Shown here piece after piece: positions 34,110 through 44,797 of a DNA stretch of 64,000 nucleotides (the first letter of the stretch is position 1; each line of letters begins with the position of its first letter). The DNA is taken from NCBI GenBank assembly GCA_963680875.1, contig OY804588.1, forward strand, positions 60,958,369-61,022,368, written 5' to 3'. Under the pieces are notes generated by a model. It was not told where the DNA came from. It did no database searches and saw only the letters and a list, made by a program, of their open reading frames with translations. Position numbers and translations under genes: made by a program. Source of the DNA: Bathymodiolus brooksi. Lineage: Eukaryota > Mollusca > Bivalvia > Mytilida > Modiolidae.

Positions 34110-34605
34110 CGATCGCAATTAGTGGAACGGGGACTGCTCATCCTGTCGAAGCTCTTGAGCTTTACCCCAGCTATTTATCGGTTTTGAGATGTTCATTTTG
34201 TCCAATTGTATGTCTCCATGTTCTTTGTTCCTTGTAATGTTCGCTACGATTTCCACGAAAAAACAATGTTCGGTTTGTTTTTACTCCCATTGGTTTTGTG
34301 CAGGATTCATGTTTTATTTATTTGCACTCATTGACATATACTGGTGTCCAATGCGATCCCCGTATCAGATGGCGCTCGTGTCGTTTACCTGTAACATGAC
34401 GGGTGCCACAAGTGTAACTGGAACTATTTACCATTGCCAAGCACATGTCATGTGGTCAAGCTGGCTTGTGATGGGATTGGTGTTGCCCAAGCTTGATTTT
34501 TCTGTGTAGTGTCTTGTGGACCATTATTTGTCATATCGACCATTGAAATCTCTCACTTGGTTTATGGTCTCTGATCACCCCGTGATATTTTCAAACTGTT
34601 CTTGG
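34110..34605 (+). repeat. Repeat D, long composite copy
   Basis: Besides the usual D blocks (TAACATGACGGGTGCCACAAGTG at 34390, then the 3' blocks) it carries an upstream extension with CTGGTGTCCAATGCGATCC..TATCAGAT. The same extension precedes the D copy at 43250-43612, so D has a longer form or D copies insert into one another. Confidence 0.75.
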
Positions 34606-34831
34606 AGATACCCTCGTTTCTTCTCTTTTCAGGAGATTTTGGTATTTGGTATTGACATTTGAGGATCAACTCAACATATGTTACATTTTCGGGATAAATA
34701 CTCATTGGATTAGCTGAAAGACAGATCAGAAGAGCTCACCATAGGCTTGTTGTCTAAATCTTGCTTTCCCCAACTATGTTCCTATATCATGTTTTATTTG
34801 TAATTTGAATATAGCTGAAATACTGGTCACC

Positions 34832-35120
34832 TGACATTAAACAACATTCCATCAATTAATGTCTCACGTGACACTATGCAACATTCCATCAATTAATGTC
34901 TCACGTGACACTATGCAACATTCCATCAATTAATGTTTCACGTGACACTGCAACATTCCATCAATTAATGTCTCACGTGACACTATGCAACATTCCATCA
35001 ATCGATGTATCACATGACATTAAACAACATCCAATCAATCAATGTATCATGTGACATTAAACAACATCCAATCAATCAATGTCTCATGTGACATTAAGCA
35101 ACATCCAAATCAATAAATGT
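34832..35120 (+). repeat. Minisatellite, 37 bp x about 8
   Basis: The unit is CAACATTCCATCAATTAATG TCTCACGTGACACTATG with variants (ATTAAA for ACTATG, TCAATCAATG, CATGTGA). It starts directly after ATATAGCTGAAATACTGGTC..GACATTAAACAAC, which resembles a SINE 3' end. The array probably grew from a SINE tail. Confidence 0.9.
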
Positions 35121-35439
35121 TTCTTATTTTGCAATGTTAGTAGTTCTAATAGTCAAGGAGCATAATTGAAATCGCTACAATCTTCTATTTACAAGGTATT
35201 TTATATATAATATCCATGTCGGTTATATCATTCTGTCTTTCTTGCTGTGATATATCGTAATATTTATTGATCAGGTAAATTATTCCCTAATCCTCGTCAC
35301 ATATTGTTCTGATCTAAAGAGTTATTTTGCTTTCAAAGACTGGGTTATATCATATTTATCATGTATTATTATATAACCTATTAGATATCAAATATAGTGC
35401 TTACAACACGTTTCTGGAATAACTTTCATTCACCAATAC
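35121..35439. other. No gene; repeat F scrap (-)
   Basis: ACAACACGTTTCTGGAATAACTTTCATTCA at 35405 is a minus-strand F fragment. The rest is AT-rich. Confidence 0.45.
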
Positions 35440-35908
35440 ATATGAGAGAGAATAGGTATTGTACGATGTTGCATTTATTTGACGACCTATGAGTATGATT
35501 GGATAAAATCATTCCTAAAAATAACGATAGAAAGGAGAGCCATATATGGAAATCTAGAGAATAAGATTAATACGCTTTACTTGGCCAGGAGAAAATTCCA
35601 TTCATAAAAATAACGCGCAGTAACGAAATGATGCAGACGGAAAATTACAGAAGATCAGTGGGCGGTGCTTAATTTTGTGTAGTGACCATTACGTCTTTAG
35701 CCTTAGAATTCCATTCATAAAAATAACGATGCAGACGATAGATAAACTTGCAGTTACGGAACGTTGCAGACAGAAAATTACAGAATGTCAGTGGGCGGTG
35801 CTTAATTTTGTGTATTGACCATTACGTCTTTAGCCTTAGAACTTCCAAGAAAGTCCGTCAAACATAGTTCGTGGTAAAAACTTAGTTACTGTTTCAAGCT
35901 ATAGATCA

Positions 35909-36080
35909 GCAACATCGTACAAAAATGTTCTAAGCTCCCGTGACCGACTATGATTATTTAGACGGTAAGTAAATAGTTAAAGGGTTCGCGCTGGAGCGCT
36001 CACCCTTCAACGATTTACTGACCGTCTAAATAAGATAGACGGTCACTAGGGAGCTTATAACTTATATTGTACGATGTTGC
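35909..36080. repeat. Hairpin H4a, about 80-bp arms
   Basis: GCAACATCGTAC at 35909 pairs with GTACGATGTTGC ending 36080. Inner arms TTATTTAGACGGTAAGTAAATAGTT pair with AACGATTTACTGACCGTCTAAATAA. The apex GCGCTGGAGCGC sits between AAGGGTTC and TCACCCTT. A sub-hairpin (GACGGTCACTAGGGAGCTTATAA against TTCTAAGCTCCCGTGACCG) is also present. Confidence 0.92.
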
Positions 36081-36578
36081 ACTTGTTTGACGACCTATGA
36101 TTGGATAAAATCATTCCTAAAAATAACGATGAAGGCAGAGCCATATATGGAAATCTAGAGAATACGATTAATACGCTTTACTGGCCAGTGGAAAATTCCA
36201 TTCCTAAAAATAACGATAGAAGCAGATTGTAGCATTGTGTAATCTATTATTGCATAATTTGATCTTGACGATGTCCGAAATAAAGAAATATTGAAATCGA
36301 TAACTGAGACGACGTATTTGACCAGGCTCTCTATATATATGTGTGTGGTTTTTTTTTTATTTAGCATAATTAAACACAACTGCAAAAAAGGTGATGATTT
36401 ATATTTTCTTCTAAAATAACACAGTAAAACAACTCTTCTTAAGACACAATACAGAAGGTCAGTGGGCGGTGCTTAATTTTGTGTATTGACCATTACGTCT
36501 TTAGCCTTAGAACTTCCAAGAAAGTCCGTCAAACATAGTTCGTGGAAAAAACTTAGTTACTGTTTCAAGTTATAGATC

Positions 36579-36740
36579 AGCAACATCGTACAAAAATGTT
36601 ATAAGCTCCGGTGACCGACTATGGTTATTCAGACGGTAAGTAAATAGTTGAAGGGTTCGCGCTGGAGCGCTCACCCTTCAACGATTTATTGACCGTCTAA
36701 ATAACGATAAACGGTCACTAGGGAGCTTATAACTTATACT
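36579..36740. repeat. Hairpin H4b, duplicate of H4a
   Basis: Same arms and identical GCGCTGGAGCGC apex as H4a. The outermost right arm is replaced by ACTTATACTATAAG, so the outer stem is shorter. Confidence 0.92.
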
Positions 36741-36799
36741 ATAAGATTATTATATTCATAGATGTTAGGAAGTTCGCTGTTTCGAGACTCTGTCGGTTT

Positions 36800-37235
36800 A
36801 AATAAAAGGCTATACATTAGGTATATACTGCTTCTCCGCTAAGCACGTGGCATTCACGAATAAGACAGGTGATTGATTGTTGCTTAGAGCCAAGTAAACA
36901 ACCTTCCATATATCATAGCGACAGCAAGTTACATTTCGACGGGGTTAATGATGGTGTGCGCTTTGTACCCGACCAAACTGCTTTGCTGAATTTTTATAAT
37001 GTCAGCTAACTGAAACAACAGTCCGTGTGCAGACATGCCATCCCACTCGGAAATATTATCCTGATTTCTAACCAACCAGTCTTTACTTTTACTACTTAAT
37101 GTTGCGAACATAGAGGCAAACAGCAAATACCTATTGTACAGTCTTGAGTTTTATTCGATCGGTTCTCACACTTACGATCTACCACATAGGAGGTACACAT
37201 GCTAATACAATGCACCGCCGATGACGTTTTTGCTT
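36800..37235 (-). mobile_element. SINE family C, with a short plus-strand C fragment at its left
   Basis: 36866-37235 reads on the minus strand as a C element (GTAGATCGTAAGTGTGAGAACCGATCG.., GCAACATTAAG.., GACATGTCTGCACACGGACTGTTGTTTCAG.., shared 3' end). 36808-36865 is a C fragment in the opposite orientation (CTTCTCCGCTAAGCACGTGGCATTCACGAATAAGAC), which suggests one C copy inserted into another. Confidence 0.8.
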
Positions 37236-37394
37236 ACCAGTGCAAAGCTGTCTAATAATTACTATAAAGGAAACAAACTCTTACTTCGAGTTATCAAGGA
37301 AAACGACTTAACTGAGTTCGAGATGATGAAATGCAGTCAATTAGAAATTTTGTACTAATTGCAATGCATTGAAAGAAAAGTTAAAGATAGAAAA
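37236..37394. other. No recognisable feature
   Basis: Short AT-rich spacer. Confidence 0.4.
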
Positions 37395-37545
37395 TAGCAA
37401 TCAGAAGCCGTAAATTGAAGGATAGAAAATACCATAGACAAACAAAAAAGAGCCTAACATTGGTCGACAAAACAATATACATAAAACTAAAGATTGAGCA
37501 ACACGAACACTTCGCTGATGTAAAATATAATACCTAGAGTACCCA
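37395..37545 (-). repeat. Repeat D copy (minus)
   Basis: AATCAGAAGCCGTAAATTGAAGGA..TACATAAAACTAAAGATTGAGCAACACGAACAC is the reverse complement of the D right half. Confidence 0.75.
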
Positions 37546-38684
37546 AAAATAGGACCTGTATGTACACTAGAAAATAGGTCCACGTATTTCTCAACGTCAG
37601 GAAGACAACATTCTGTTAGTAAGGTAAACTGAGTTGAAAGGACCACAATCACCTCAGTTATTCATAAATGAATACGGGGTCTTTCTAATAATGTTGTTCA
37701 AACCAGTTAAACTGTGAACACGTACATAACAGAGACAGCCGCGGATGCACAAGCAAGTTTTTTCTGGCTTAAATTGCATAATCCAATCGAGAAATGGGTA
37801 TTATTAAAAGTCATAAAAATTCATGCTGGTAGTATTAGCTTTCGATTTTAAGGGTTTGAGTTATTCCCAGTTTTCCGGTTGTTGACTGATTTTGTCTGTT
37901 TGTTGACTTATAAGTTTTGTCTTTCCCTTTGGAAGATTGCTCGGTGTTCGGTAATTTTGTTATTACCCTTATTCTCATTATAAATGACTCTTTTGTGACT
38001 GAATTGTAGAACAGGAGTAAAAGCGCTGTTCTTTTACTGAAATTTATGTGTAAGTGTAAAATTAGATATTTCCTCATATTTATTTATATCCACATCGTTT
38101 CGTACTTATCGGTTTTGCTCTTAAATTAGATTTTGAAAAGTATTTAGTTATATCATATTAGAGTATAGTAACAATAAAAACGAAGATTTTAGAGAATTTA
38201 GAGAAACCATTGCATTTCTGGAATAACCTTCATCAGGTACTCTCAAAATCAAAAGATTTGAAAGACAAATAATTTAATAATCTTTTGGAACATGAAACCC
38301 AGAGTGCAAAAAGGGATAGCTAAAATCGGCGATGATCATATGTGCATGAGGAAAGGAAAACCTTAGTTTTGATATATAAAAAAAAAAAAAAAAAAAAAAA
38401 TCTACATTGTACAGGAACTGTAAATTTCATTTATAATAATAGCAAAATATTCGCTATCAAGATTAAAATTAATGGTTTTCTCTACTTGTTTTATTTTCAG
38501 ATGATATATCTACAAACAACTGTCTCTATTAAATTGTTCCATTTACAACACAAAAAGACGGAATGGATATGAAGATATCAAATGATATATAATGTAAGCG
38601 CAGAATTAACCACCAATAATTGTCAGACATTAGCAATCATGATGGTCTACCAGGCTAACCAATGATTTATCAAAGAGACATAAA
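37546..38684. other. Upstream of the GPCR: F fragment, A-run, splice acceptor
   Basis: A minus-strand repeat F fragment lies at 38205-38295 and a 23-nt A run at 38378-38400. A good 3' splice site (TTGTTTTATTTTCAG, ending 38500) lies 184 bp upstream of the GPCR start, so a 5' UTR intron is plausible. No promoter element could be assigned. Confidence 0.5.
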
Positions 38685-40031
38685 ATGGATTTAGCTATTA
38701 ATGACATCCTATCTGAGCTTCATTTTATGTACATTACGTCTGGAATTATTATGCCGATTTTTATTGGTCTCGGATTAATTGGGAACATCATAATTCTTGT
38801 TGTACTTTGTGACAAATCAATGCGTTGTGCTCCAGTTTGTCTTCTTCAGGCTTTGGCCATTCATGATATTTTGAATATGATATATGCGGCCTACGCTGAT
38901 GTATATCCCGCTGTGACCGCTTATGATAAAGCCAATAATTTTGTAAAATCATTGGGAGATGCCAAAAGGAAACAAGATGAAATATTGTTGTCATCTTTGG
39001 ACAAATTAAATTACACTTCTCTCTATTATTTTTTACGATTACTCGATACGCATTTAAATCGATCGTCTGCCTCCGCACATTTTATGATAATAGATCTTCG
39101 TAAACAATTAAAAATTGAATCTGAATATACGGAAAATGAACTTGTATTGACGACATCGAAAACTGATTTATTATCTACAACAGAGAAACAAATTATTTCA
39201 TTTACAAATGACGACCGTAATGATTTCATTATAAGAAGCATTGAACGTTTTATTGGCTATAACATAATATATATTGGCCTCTTATTTGCACTCTGCTTGA
39301 CTTCCGAACGATGTATTGCAGTTTTGTTTCCTATGAAAGTAGGAAATTGTCTAACAATCAAGCGTACGCGAACACTAATCATTATAATGGTAATTATTTG
39401 TCTTCTAGTTCACAGCCCGCAGTTAATAAAAGAAATTATTCTAGTTTATGAATACCCTAATCATTTATTTAATGATGAAACCGGATTGATTCTATCTTTC
39501 CGTTCGGAATACGAACGTTTTTATGTTATTTCTAGTTTAATAATATGCGTTTTAATGTTAGTATTAAATGGTGTGTTGCTATGGAAAATTATATCGTACC
39601 GGAAGTCAATCAAGTTATCAAAACACACGAGGAGAGTCGAAAGGAGCGAAGTAAATGTGTCTCTATTGATAGTAGTATTGATATTTTTCCAACTGCCACA
39701 TTATATTTTTGTTATAGTGATCTCATTCATTACAAAGGAGATATATTTAGACGATTTCACCACAATTACGCGAGCATCGGTCATTATACGCTTGCTTTAT
39801 ATAATTCAATCTGCTCTTAATTTTGTCATATACTGTCTATTTGCAAAGAGATTCAGAGATTTCATGCATATAAAATACAGCAAGTTATTGCAAAAATTGT
39901 GTAGTAGGAGAACGAAAGATGGCGATGGAAATAAAATATCTACATCAAGAGTACAGACAAATATGATATCGTTTGCCAACGCTCTAGACGTCAAAGTCGA
40001 TGTAAGAACTGAAAAATCAACGTCTGTTTAA
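38685..40031 (+). CDS. Rhodopsin-like (class A) GPCR, probable peptide receptor, single exon
   Basis: An intact 448-aa seven-helix receptor, acting at the plasma membrane through G proteins. Visible: TM1 with GN (N34); TM2 with LAIHD (D61); TM3 ending in E208-R209-C210 (DRY position) then IAVLFPMK; TM4 about 229-251; TM5 about 279-303; TM6 FFQLP (P338); TM7 N379-F-V-I-Y383, then a helix-8-like KRFRDFM. NFxxY in place of NPxxY is seen in several invertebrate FMRFamide/myosuppressin-type receptors, so a neuropeptide receptor is the best guess; the ligand is unknown. Odd points: about 105 residues (76-180) lie between TM2 and TM3 with two N-glycosylation sequons (N109, N125). Residue 3.25 is Arg184, not Cys, and the next loop has no Cys, so the usual disulphide is absent. 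W4.50, P5.50 and W6.48 are also replaced. The start is the first in-frame ATG. Confidence 0.93.
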   Translation: MDLAINDILSELHFMYITSGIIMPIFIGLGLIGNIIILVVLCDKSMRCAPVCLLQALAIHDILNMIYAAYADVYPAVTAYDKANNFVKSLGDAKRKQDEILLSSLDKLNYTSLYYFLRLLDTHLNRSSASAHFMIIDLRKQLKIESEYTENELVLTTSKTDLLSTTEKQIISFTNDDRNDFIIRSIERFIGYNIIYIGLLFALCLTSERCIAVLFPMKVGNCLTIKRTRTLIIIMVIICLLVHSPQLIKEIILVYEYPNHLFNDETGLILSFRSEYERFYVISSLIICVLMLVLNGVLLWKIISYRKSIKLSKHTRRVERSEVNVSLLIVVLIFFQLPHYIFVIVISFITKEIYLDDFTTITRASVIIRLLYIIQSALNFVIYCLFAKRFRDFMHIKYSKLLQKLCSRRTKDGDGNKISTSRVQTNMISFANALDVKVDVRTEKSTSV

Positions 40032-40087
40032 AGTCATTATTAAATAATTTGTTCAATTTTTCGATATTCATTTTGTAGTTATTTTGT

Positions 40088-40093
40088 AATAAA
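40088..40093 (+). terminator. Poly(A) signal AATAAA of the GPCR gene
   Basis: Canonical hexamer 57 nt after the stop codon, followed by AT/GT-rich sequence. Confidence 0.6.
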
Positions 40094-40154
40094 TGGAACA
40101 ATCACTGTTGCATATTGAATGCAATTGATAAAATGTTATATTACATGAATAAGG

Positions 40155-40275
40155 AAATCAGAGCCCCTGAAAAAAACCACCGACCTGCCAAAAATCAGTG
40201 AAGAAATTTATTACATTCTCGGCATGGGCTGGATTAGTAATATAAATCAAATTACCACATGATCGCGGCCATAGT
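40155..40275 (-). mobile_element. SINE family A, decayed fragment
   Basis: AAAACCACCGACCTGCC..AATCAGTGAAGAAATTTATTACA..ACCACATGATCGCGGCCATAGTTGTGG keeps the order of family A read on the minus strand, with deletions. Confidence 0.6.
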
Positions 40276-41557
40276 TGTGGCAAATTCTTCTGATTCAGTT
40301 TCATATTTCACACATTTAACTATACTGTACAGCGGCTGAACGTTTTCTTGTGATTTGGAGTTGACTTTAAAAACACAGGTGGTATGGGTGTCCAACTGGC
40401 TAAGGTCGTTGATTTCTGAACACAAGCATATAACGCCACTGACGTGGATTCGAGGACAGAAGCGTCATATGGGTCAAAATATTATAGTTCATGCATAGCC
40501 ATTCATTATGCACATTGTTTATACTTTGAAATCATTGTGAATCCAATTATATTTCAATTTCTACATGCGGCTACAATGGGATGTATAAATGGTATTTTCT
40601 AGTACGAACGTAGAGTATTCAAGTGCTAAGAAATACTGAAATACAGGGACAATCCGAATAAAAAAAAAAACCAATACAATCTTAATGTAAACCAAAAGAA
40701 AAGAAAAGCGCGCTCAGCACTGACGAACTCCCATATAAACCGGAAGTGAGATCAAGTTCTCCGGAAATGTTGGCATCTGGTGGTGTTTGAATGACTCATC
40801 ATGAAACTCTATTTCCTAAAGCAAATACCGCTACGTTATAACTGACATTTTGTTGAAAGTGGCGTTAATCACCATAAACCAATCCATTAAAGCCAATTAA
40901 GGTAAAAATATGTGCAAGTTCATATCAGAGACATATCTGCAATTATATGAGCCACTAGAATCACATATCGATCATCCAATACATTCATGATGCGGATAAT
41001 AAAATGCTTTAAATGATGACTTAAGCTTACTGTTCTTCTAACGTAGCGATGATTGAGTAATTTTACGATGAAAAGACATTTTTTGCATTATTTCTGCATT
41101 TACTCAACTTTCAAAATGTTCACAATGACATTACTATTATTGATCTTATAGGAAATAATATGGATGAAGATGGTTTATTAATGTACAGTTTTATAAGAAA
41201 ATGGGGAAATGTATATTAATGGGAGGTATTACAAATCCTGTCCTTAGGTCATAATACTGCATTATCATGCATGACATTTACTCGTATTTGAAATACTTAT
41301 TCAGAAAGTTGCACCTCAAATATAAATACAGTGTTCTGATTTGAAAATTATCAACTACATGTACACACAAATTGGTACTCCTATTTTGAAGGTAATATAT
41401 TTACACGCTTCTGAAAATAGCATGATAAACATATTATCACTGTCCTGCTTTTGAAAACAGAATATGTTTTCCACTAGGTCAATATAATATTATATACAAT
41501 CTGCTGCACAGCATATATTAATGATGAATAAATTCATCGTTTCTCCAGATGCGATAT
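40276..41557. other. No gene; a SINE tail scrap near 40850
   Basis: CATTTTGTTGAAAGTGGCGTTAATCACCATAAACC (40846-40880) is a SINE 3' end. The remainder is AT-rich without recognised content. Confidence 0.5.
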
Positions 41558-41792
41558 AAGGGACGGTCGTATTCTTGATGGTATGGTAGTGCCTGTCACC
41601 ACTAAAGTTGTGAGTTCGAATCCCGCGCAAGCGAGGTGTACTCGATACAGCAATGTGTGATAAAATTTGTCAGTGATTTGCGGCAGGTCGGTGGTTTTCT
41701 CCGGGTACTTCGGTTTCCTCCACCAATAAAACTGACCGCCACGATATTAACTGAAATATTGTTGAAAGCGGAGTTAATTACCATAAACTTCT
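41558..41792 (+). mobile_element. SINE family A, head internally shortened
   Basis: AAGGGACGGTCGTATTCTTGATGGTATGGTAGTGCCTGTCACCACTAAAGTTGTGAGTTCGAATCCCGC (clear B box), then GAGGTGTACTCGATACAGCA and the standard body and 3' end. About 25 bp are missing between head landmarks compared with 29765-30023. Confidence 0.9.
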
Positions 41793-41990
41793 AATCCTTT
41801 CTTACTATCAAAGATAGATTGTTTGTTTGTAGGTTTGGATGTTTTGTTCTCTGATCGTTGGTATTTGAATACGCTTATTTTCGTTGCAAGAACAACTAAG
41901 TACGCATGTCCTCGTAGTTTTTTTTAATTATTTTTTTTATGACTACTGGAATACAAAAAAACATATAACATACACTTTCATATGACAAAT

Positions 41991-42319
41991 CAATCGTAAC
42001 TACTCGGCCATTCTCGCTACCCTGCAAATAACCTCGTACCTACATAGTAGAAATTCTTCTTAAATTGTTTGCCGGAAGTTAAGTTAAGTTAAGCCGCACA
42101 CAAATATAGTCCACGAAAATCCAATATGGAAGACATACTAAGTAAAATCTAATCATGCAAAACTAATTAAAACTTTAATTGAAATATAGAAAATTGTTTA
42201 AAATATAACTTTATCAAACTTTCATGTAACTGACATGTGAAAAGTAGTGCGATTTATACGCCTAAAGCATACGAGGTTATTTGCAGGGTTACCGAGAATG
42301 GCCGAGTAGTTACGATTGA
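41991..42319. mobile_element. 329-bp MITE with about 48-bp terminal inverted repeats and 9-bp target duplication
   Basis: Starts CAATCGTAACTACTCGGCCA.. and ends ..TGGCCGAGTAGTTACGATTG. The arms pair through ..CCTGCAAATAACCTCGTA with one or two mismatches. A perfect 9-bp direct repeat, ATGACAAAT, lies at 41982-41990 and 42320-42328. Long TIRs with a 9-bp duplication fit a Mutator-like (MULE) non-autonomous element. There is no coding capacity. It lies 191 bp past the stop codon of the CAP gene. Confidence 0.9.
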
Positions 42320-42510
42320 TGACAAATATTACAATTAACTGATTCTTGCAAAAAAATGTTTGAATAACACAGACTTTAATCATTCATTTTAAATCAGTTA
42401 TAAATCAAACCAAGGTAGTTCCATTCTGCCGGATACAGTCATCTGTACAATTGAATTCCAAATTCATTATTTTATTTCCAATTATTATCCATGGAGTATG
42501 TCAGACCGCA

Positions 42511-42680
42511 CTATGAGTTTGGCGGTAATACATTCTTTCGGAATTCCCCGGGAGTATTGATATTACCAGAAGGTTTGTAATGGGCGACAACGACATATTT
42601 ATTTTGACCCCTAACTTTTGAAATGCCAACTCCTATCTCTGTTGAAGATTTCCATATCATCTGTGTAAAGTTCATAGATT
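42511..42680 (-). CDS. CAP-domain protein (GAPR-1/GLIPR2-like), terminal exon
   Basis: Reading the minus strand, the intron ends TTTTATGTTTTTCAG. The exon starts AA in phase 1 (joining the G that ends 44870-44992 to make Glu), and the frame reads SMNFTQMIWKSSTEIGVGIS.. then ..YVVVAHYKPSGNINTPGEF..NVLPPNS and stops with TAG at 42511. It aligns without gaps in its core to the last third of human GAPR-1 (GHFTAMVWKNTKKMGVG.., VVARYFPAGN.., ENVLPP). The conserved His of the GHFT(Q/A)M motif is Asn here, although FTQMIW is otherwise canonical. GAPR-1-type CAP proteins lack the disulphides of the secreted CAP branch, and no cysteine is seen in this exon. Confidence 0.92.
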
Positions 42681-43249
42681 CTGAAAAACATAAAATTAAA
42701 AAGAAAAACAAAAATAGATATTTTTTTTATCGAAAAACCGATTTTTCTCGTTGTTTTACCGAATTAAAATTACTGGGGTATTTAAAACAGAGACTACAAA
42801 ACATCTGAAGTTGTTTCTTATTAATTTGGCAGCGTAGTTTTCTTAATAACACATTGAGTGTCTATACAGCAAATGAATAGTTCCAAATTACAGTGTATCA
42901 ACGTTTGTCATGACATACAATATGAAGGTTATTGTCGACAAAGTCAAACATGGACTGACAAGTTATTTGTCCACTACAGGGCATCAATGTTAAACTATTT
43001 TGGGTAGTCTTGAAAATACCCTAAAACCCACAATGAAAAATAAAATAGAAGTATTCGGATAGGATTATGGGTGTATAAACCAGCTTTCATAATTATGTCA
43101 GAATTCAATAGGAAACGACCGACCTTCCGCATGTATCTAACAAACATATACGTTACATCAGGTGTATCTCGACCTAAGCAGGAATTTATACGCTTAGTTA
43201 TAGATATATGATTGCTATTTAGCGCAACAACGTTTTATATCCTGGTTGT

Positions 43250-43612
43250 GGACGATGTTCGGTTCGTGTTTATTCCCAATTGTTTTGTCGAGGGTTCATG
43301 TTTTGTTAATGTAATTTGTATTTATTTACACATACTGGTGTCCAACACGATTGTCATATCAGATGAGGTTTGCGTCATTTTACAGTAACACGATGGATGT
43401 CACTAGTGGAATCGGAACCGCAAACCCTTCCAGAGCACCTGAATTCACATCGTTTGAGTGAGATTTGTGTTTCTTCAATCTTTCGTTTCCTGTGTAATAT
43501 TTGTTGACCATGGCTTGTCTTTTAGTCTTTTTTCTATTGGCTATTGTATTGTCAGTGTCTGAAATTTTTTGTTTATGGCTTCTGATTACAATTTGGTTTC
43601 TTCAAACCTTTA
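43250..43612 (+). repeat. Repeat D, long form (plus)
   Basis: CTGGTGTCCAACACGATTGTCATATCAGAT extension followed by TAACACGATGGATGTCACTAGTGGAATCGGAACCG.. and the usual 3' blocks. Same organisation as 34110-34605. Confidence 0.8.
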
Positions 43613-43964
43613 TTTAAGCTTTTAAGGAAATGTATGAACATCCTGTCGGATTTTGGAATTGAAGTGAATCACGATCCTATAGTACACAATCGGATTAACA
43701 CGATGCTTAAACGGTAAAGTTTGCATAGTTATCAATTCAGCTTCAATTTAATGGCTCATTTAGTTATGCCGGGGGACTTTAACGAGATAGATATGACAAA
43801 AAGCCTGTATTTATCTATTTTTCACCTTTTTGCTTTATCTGATGTACTGTTTATCTCTACATTCGAGTTATCGATTGACCACTTAAAAAAGCTTAAAGTA
43901 AACATGTTACTGGTTTAGATTGTTTTTAGTCTGTTTAAGTTAATATTTATTTTACTAATTAGCA

Positions 43965-44125
43965 GGGGGAAAAAACTATTGAAGATACCAATAGGTAATC
44001 AGAGGCCGTCAATCGCAGACGACATGCAATACAAACAGACAAAACACAGAACACTAGAAAGAAAACTAAAGATGGTGCAACACGAACACAAATACAAATC
44101 GGAGGAGATCTCAAATACACCCAAA
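43965..44125 (-). repeat. Repeat D copy (minus)
   Basis: AAGATACCAATAGGTAATCAGAGGCCGTCAATCGCAGA..ACTAAAGATGGTGCAACACGAACAC, the reverse complement of the D right half. Confidence 0.75.
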
Positions 44126-44516
44126 AGGGAGGCAATTCCTGATCCACTACTGGCCCAATAGTGTTATATATATAAAAGATTTGGTGATGAGTAATATTGG
44201 GAGAAAGACTAGATTTGTCTAAGACAAGGAACATAACCGTGGCCATCTGTGAAACAGACATTCCATAACGATTAACCAAGTCATGATGGCGACCATAAAA
44301 CGTTTTATATTATTACTTTTTACGACTATAGTATGTGGATTCACTAAGACTGCATTACATATATGTAAATTTGATCTAAGACATGTGGGTTGCATTCTGT
44401 GTCTTTCCCCACTAAAGTGATGGGGATCACCATTTCCCCATTGTAAGGTGTACTCGATATAGCTGAAATACTGTAGAAAGGGGCATTAAATGTTTATATT
44501 CTTCATAATAAGATAT

Positions 44517-44797
44517 ATGGGCCCGGGTGCCTCAATGAGTTAGATAGTTGGATTACCTAACAACTCATACAAGCCTATCACTAATACGGCGTGGGTTCGC
44601 GCCCGGCTTTGTAAATTACAAAAAAGGTGCACTCACTCGACTCGCAGCCGCAAGTGATAAAGTTTACCAGTTGCTTGCCCATGGTCGGTGGTTCTCTCTG
44701 GGTACTCCGGTTTCTTCCACCAATAAATTGGTCGCCATGATATGGCTGAAATATTGCTGAAAGTGGCGCTAAAACACCAAAAATCAATCAAATCAAA
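44517..44797 (+). mobile_element. SINE family B, full length, 14-bp target duplication
   Basis: tRNA-like head GGGCCCGGGTGCCTCAATGAGTTAGATAGTTGGATT, B box GTGGGTTCGCGCCCGG, body, CTCTGGGTACTCCGGTTTC, GCTGAAATATTGCTGAAAGTGGCGCTAAA and a (ATCAAATCA)n-type tail. The perfect direct repeat TCATAATAAGATAT lies at 44503-44516 and 44798-44811. Inserted in the CAP gene intron. Confidence 0.95.

Larger units (their letters stand above)
35440..36745 (+). repeat. Mosaic segmental duplication carrying two hairpins
   Basis: Blocks recur in the same orientation. CAGTGGGCGGTGCTTAATTTTGTGTA(G/T)TGACCATTACGTCTTTAGCC occurs at about 35657, 35790 and 36459. GATTGGATAAAATCATTCCTAAAAATAACGAT..AGAGCCATATATGGAAATCTAGAGAATA occurs at about 35498 and 36094. 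The AACTTCCAAGAAAGTCCGTCAAACATAGTTCGTGG block plus hairpin H4 occurs at about 35840-36080 and 36507-36740. Confidence 0.92.

Noticed and set aside
34845..35120. Possible CRISPR array (37-bp repeats)
   Set aside because: The units are contiguous with no unique spacers, and the context is an animal genome. It is a minisatellite.
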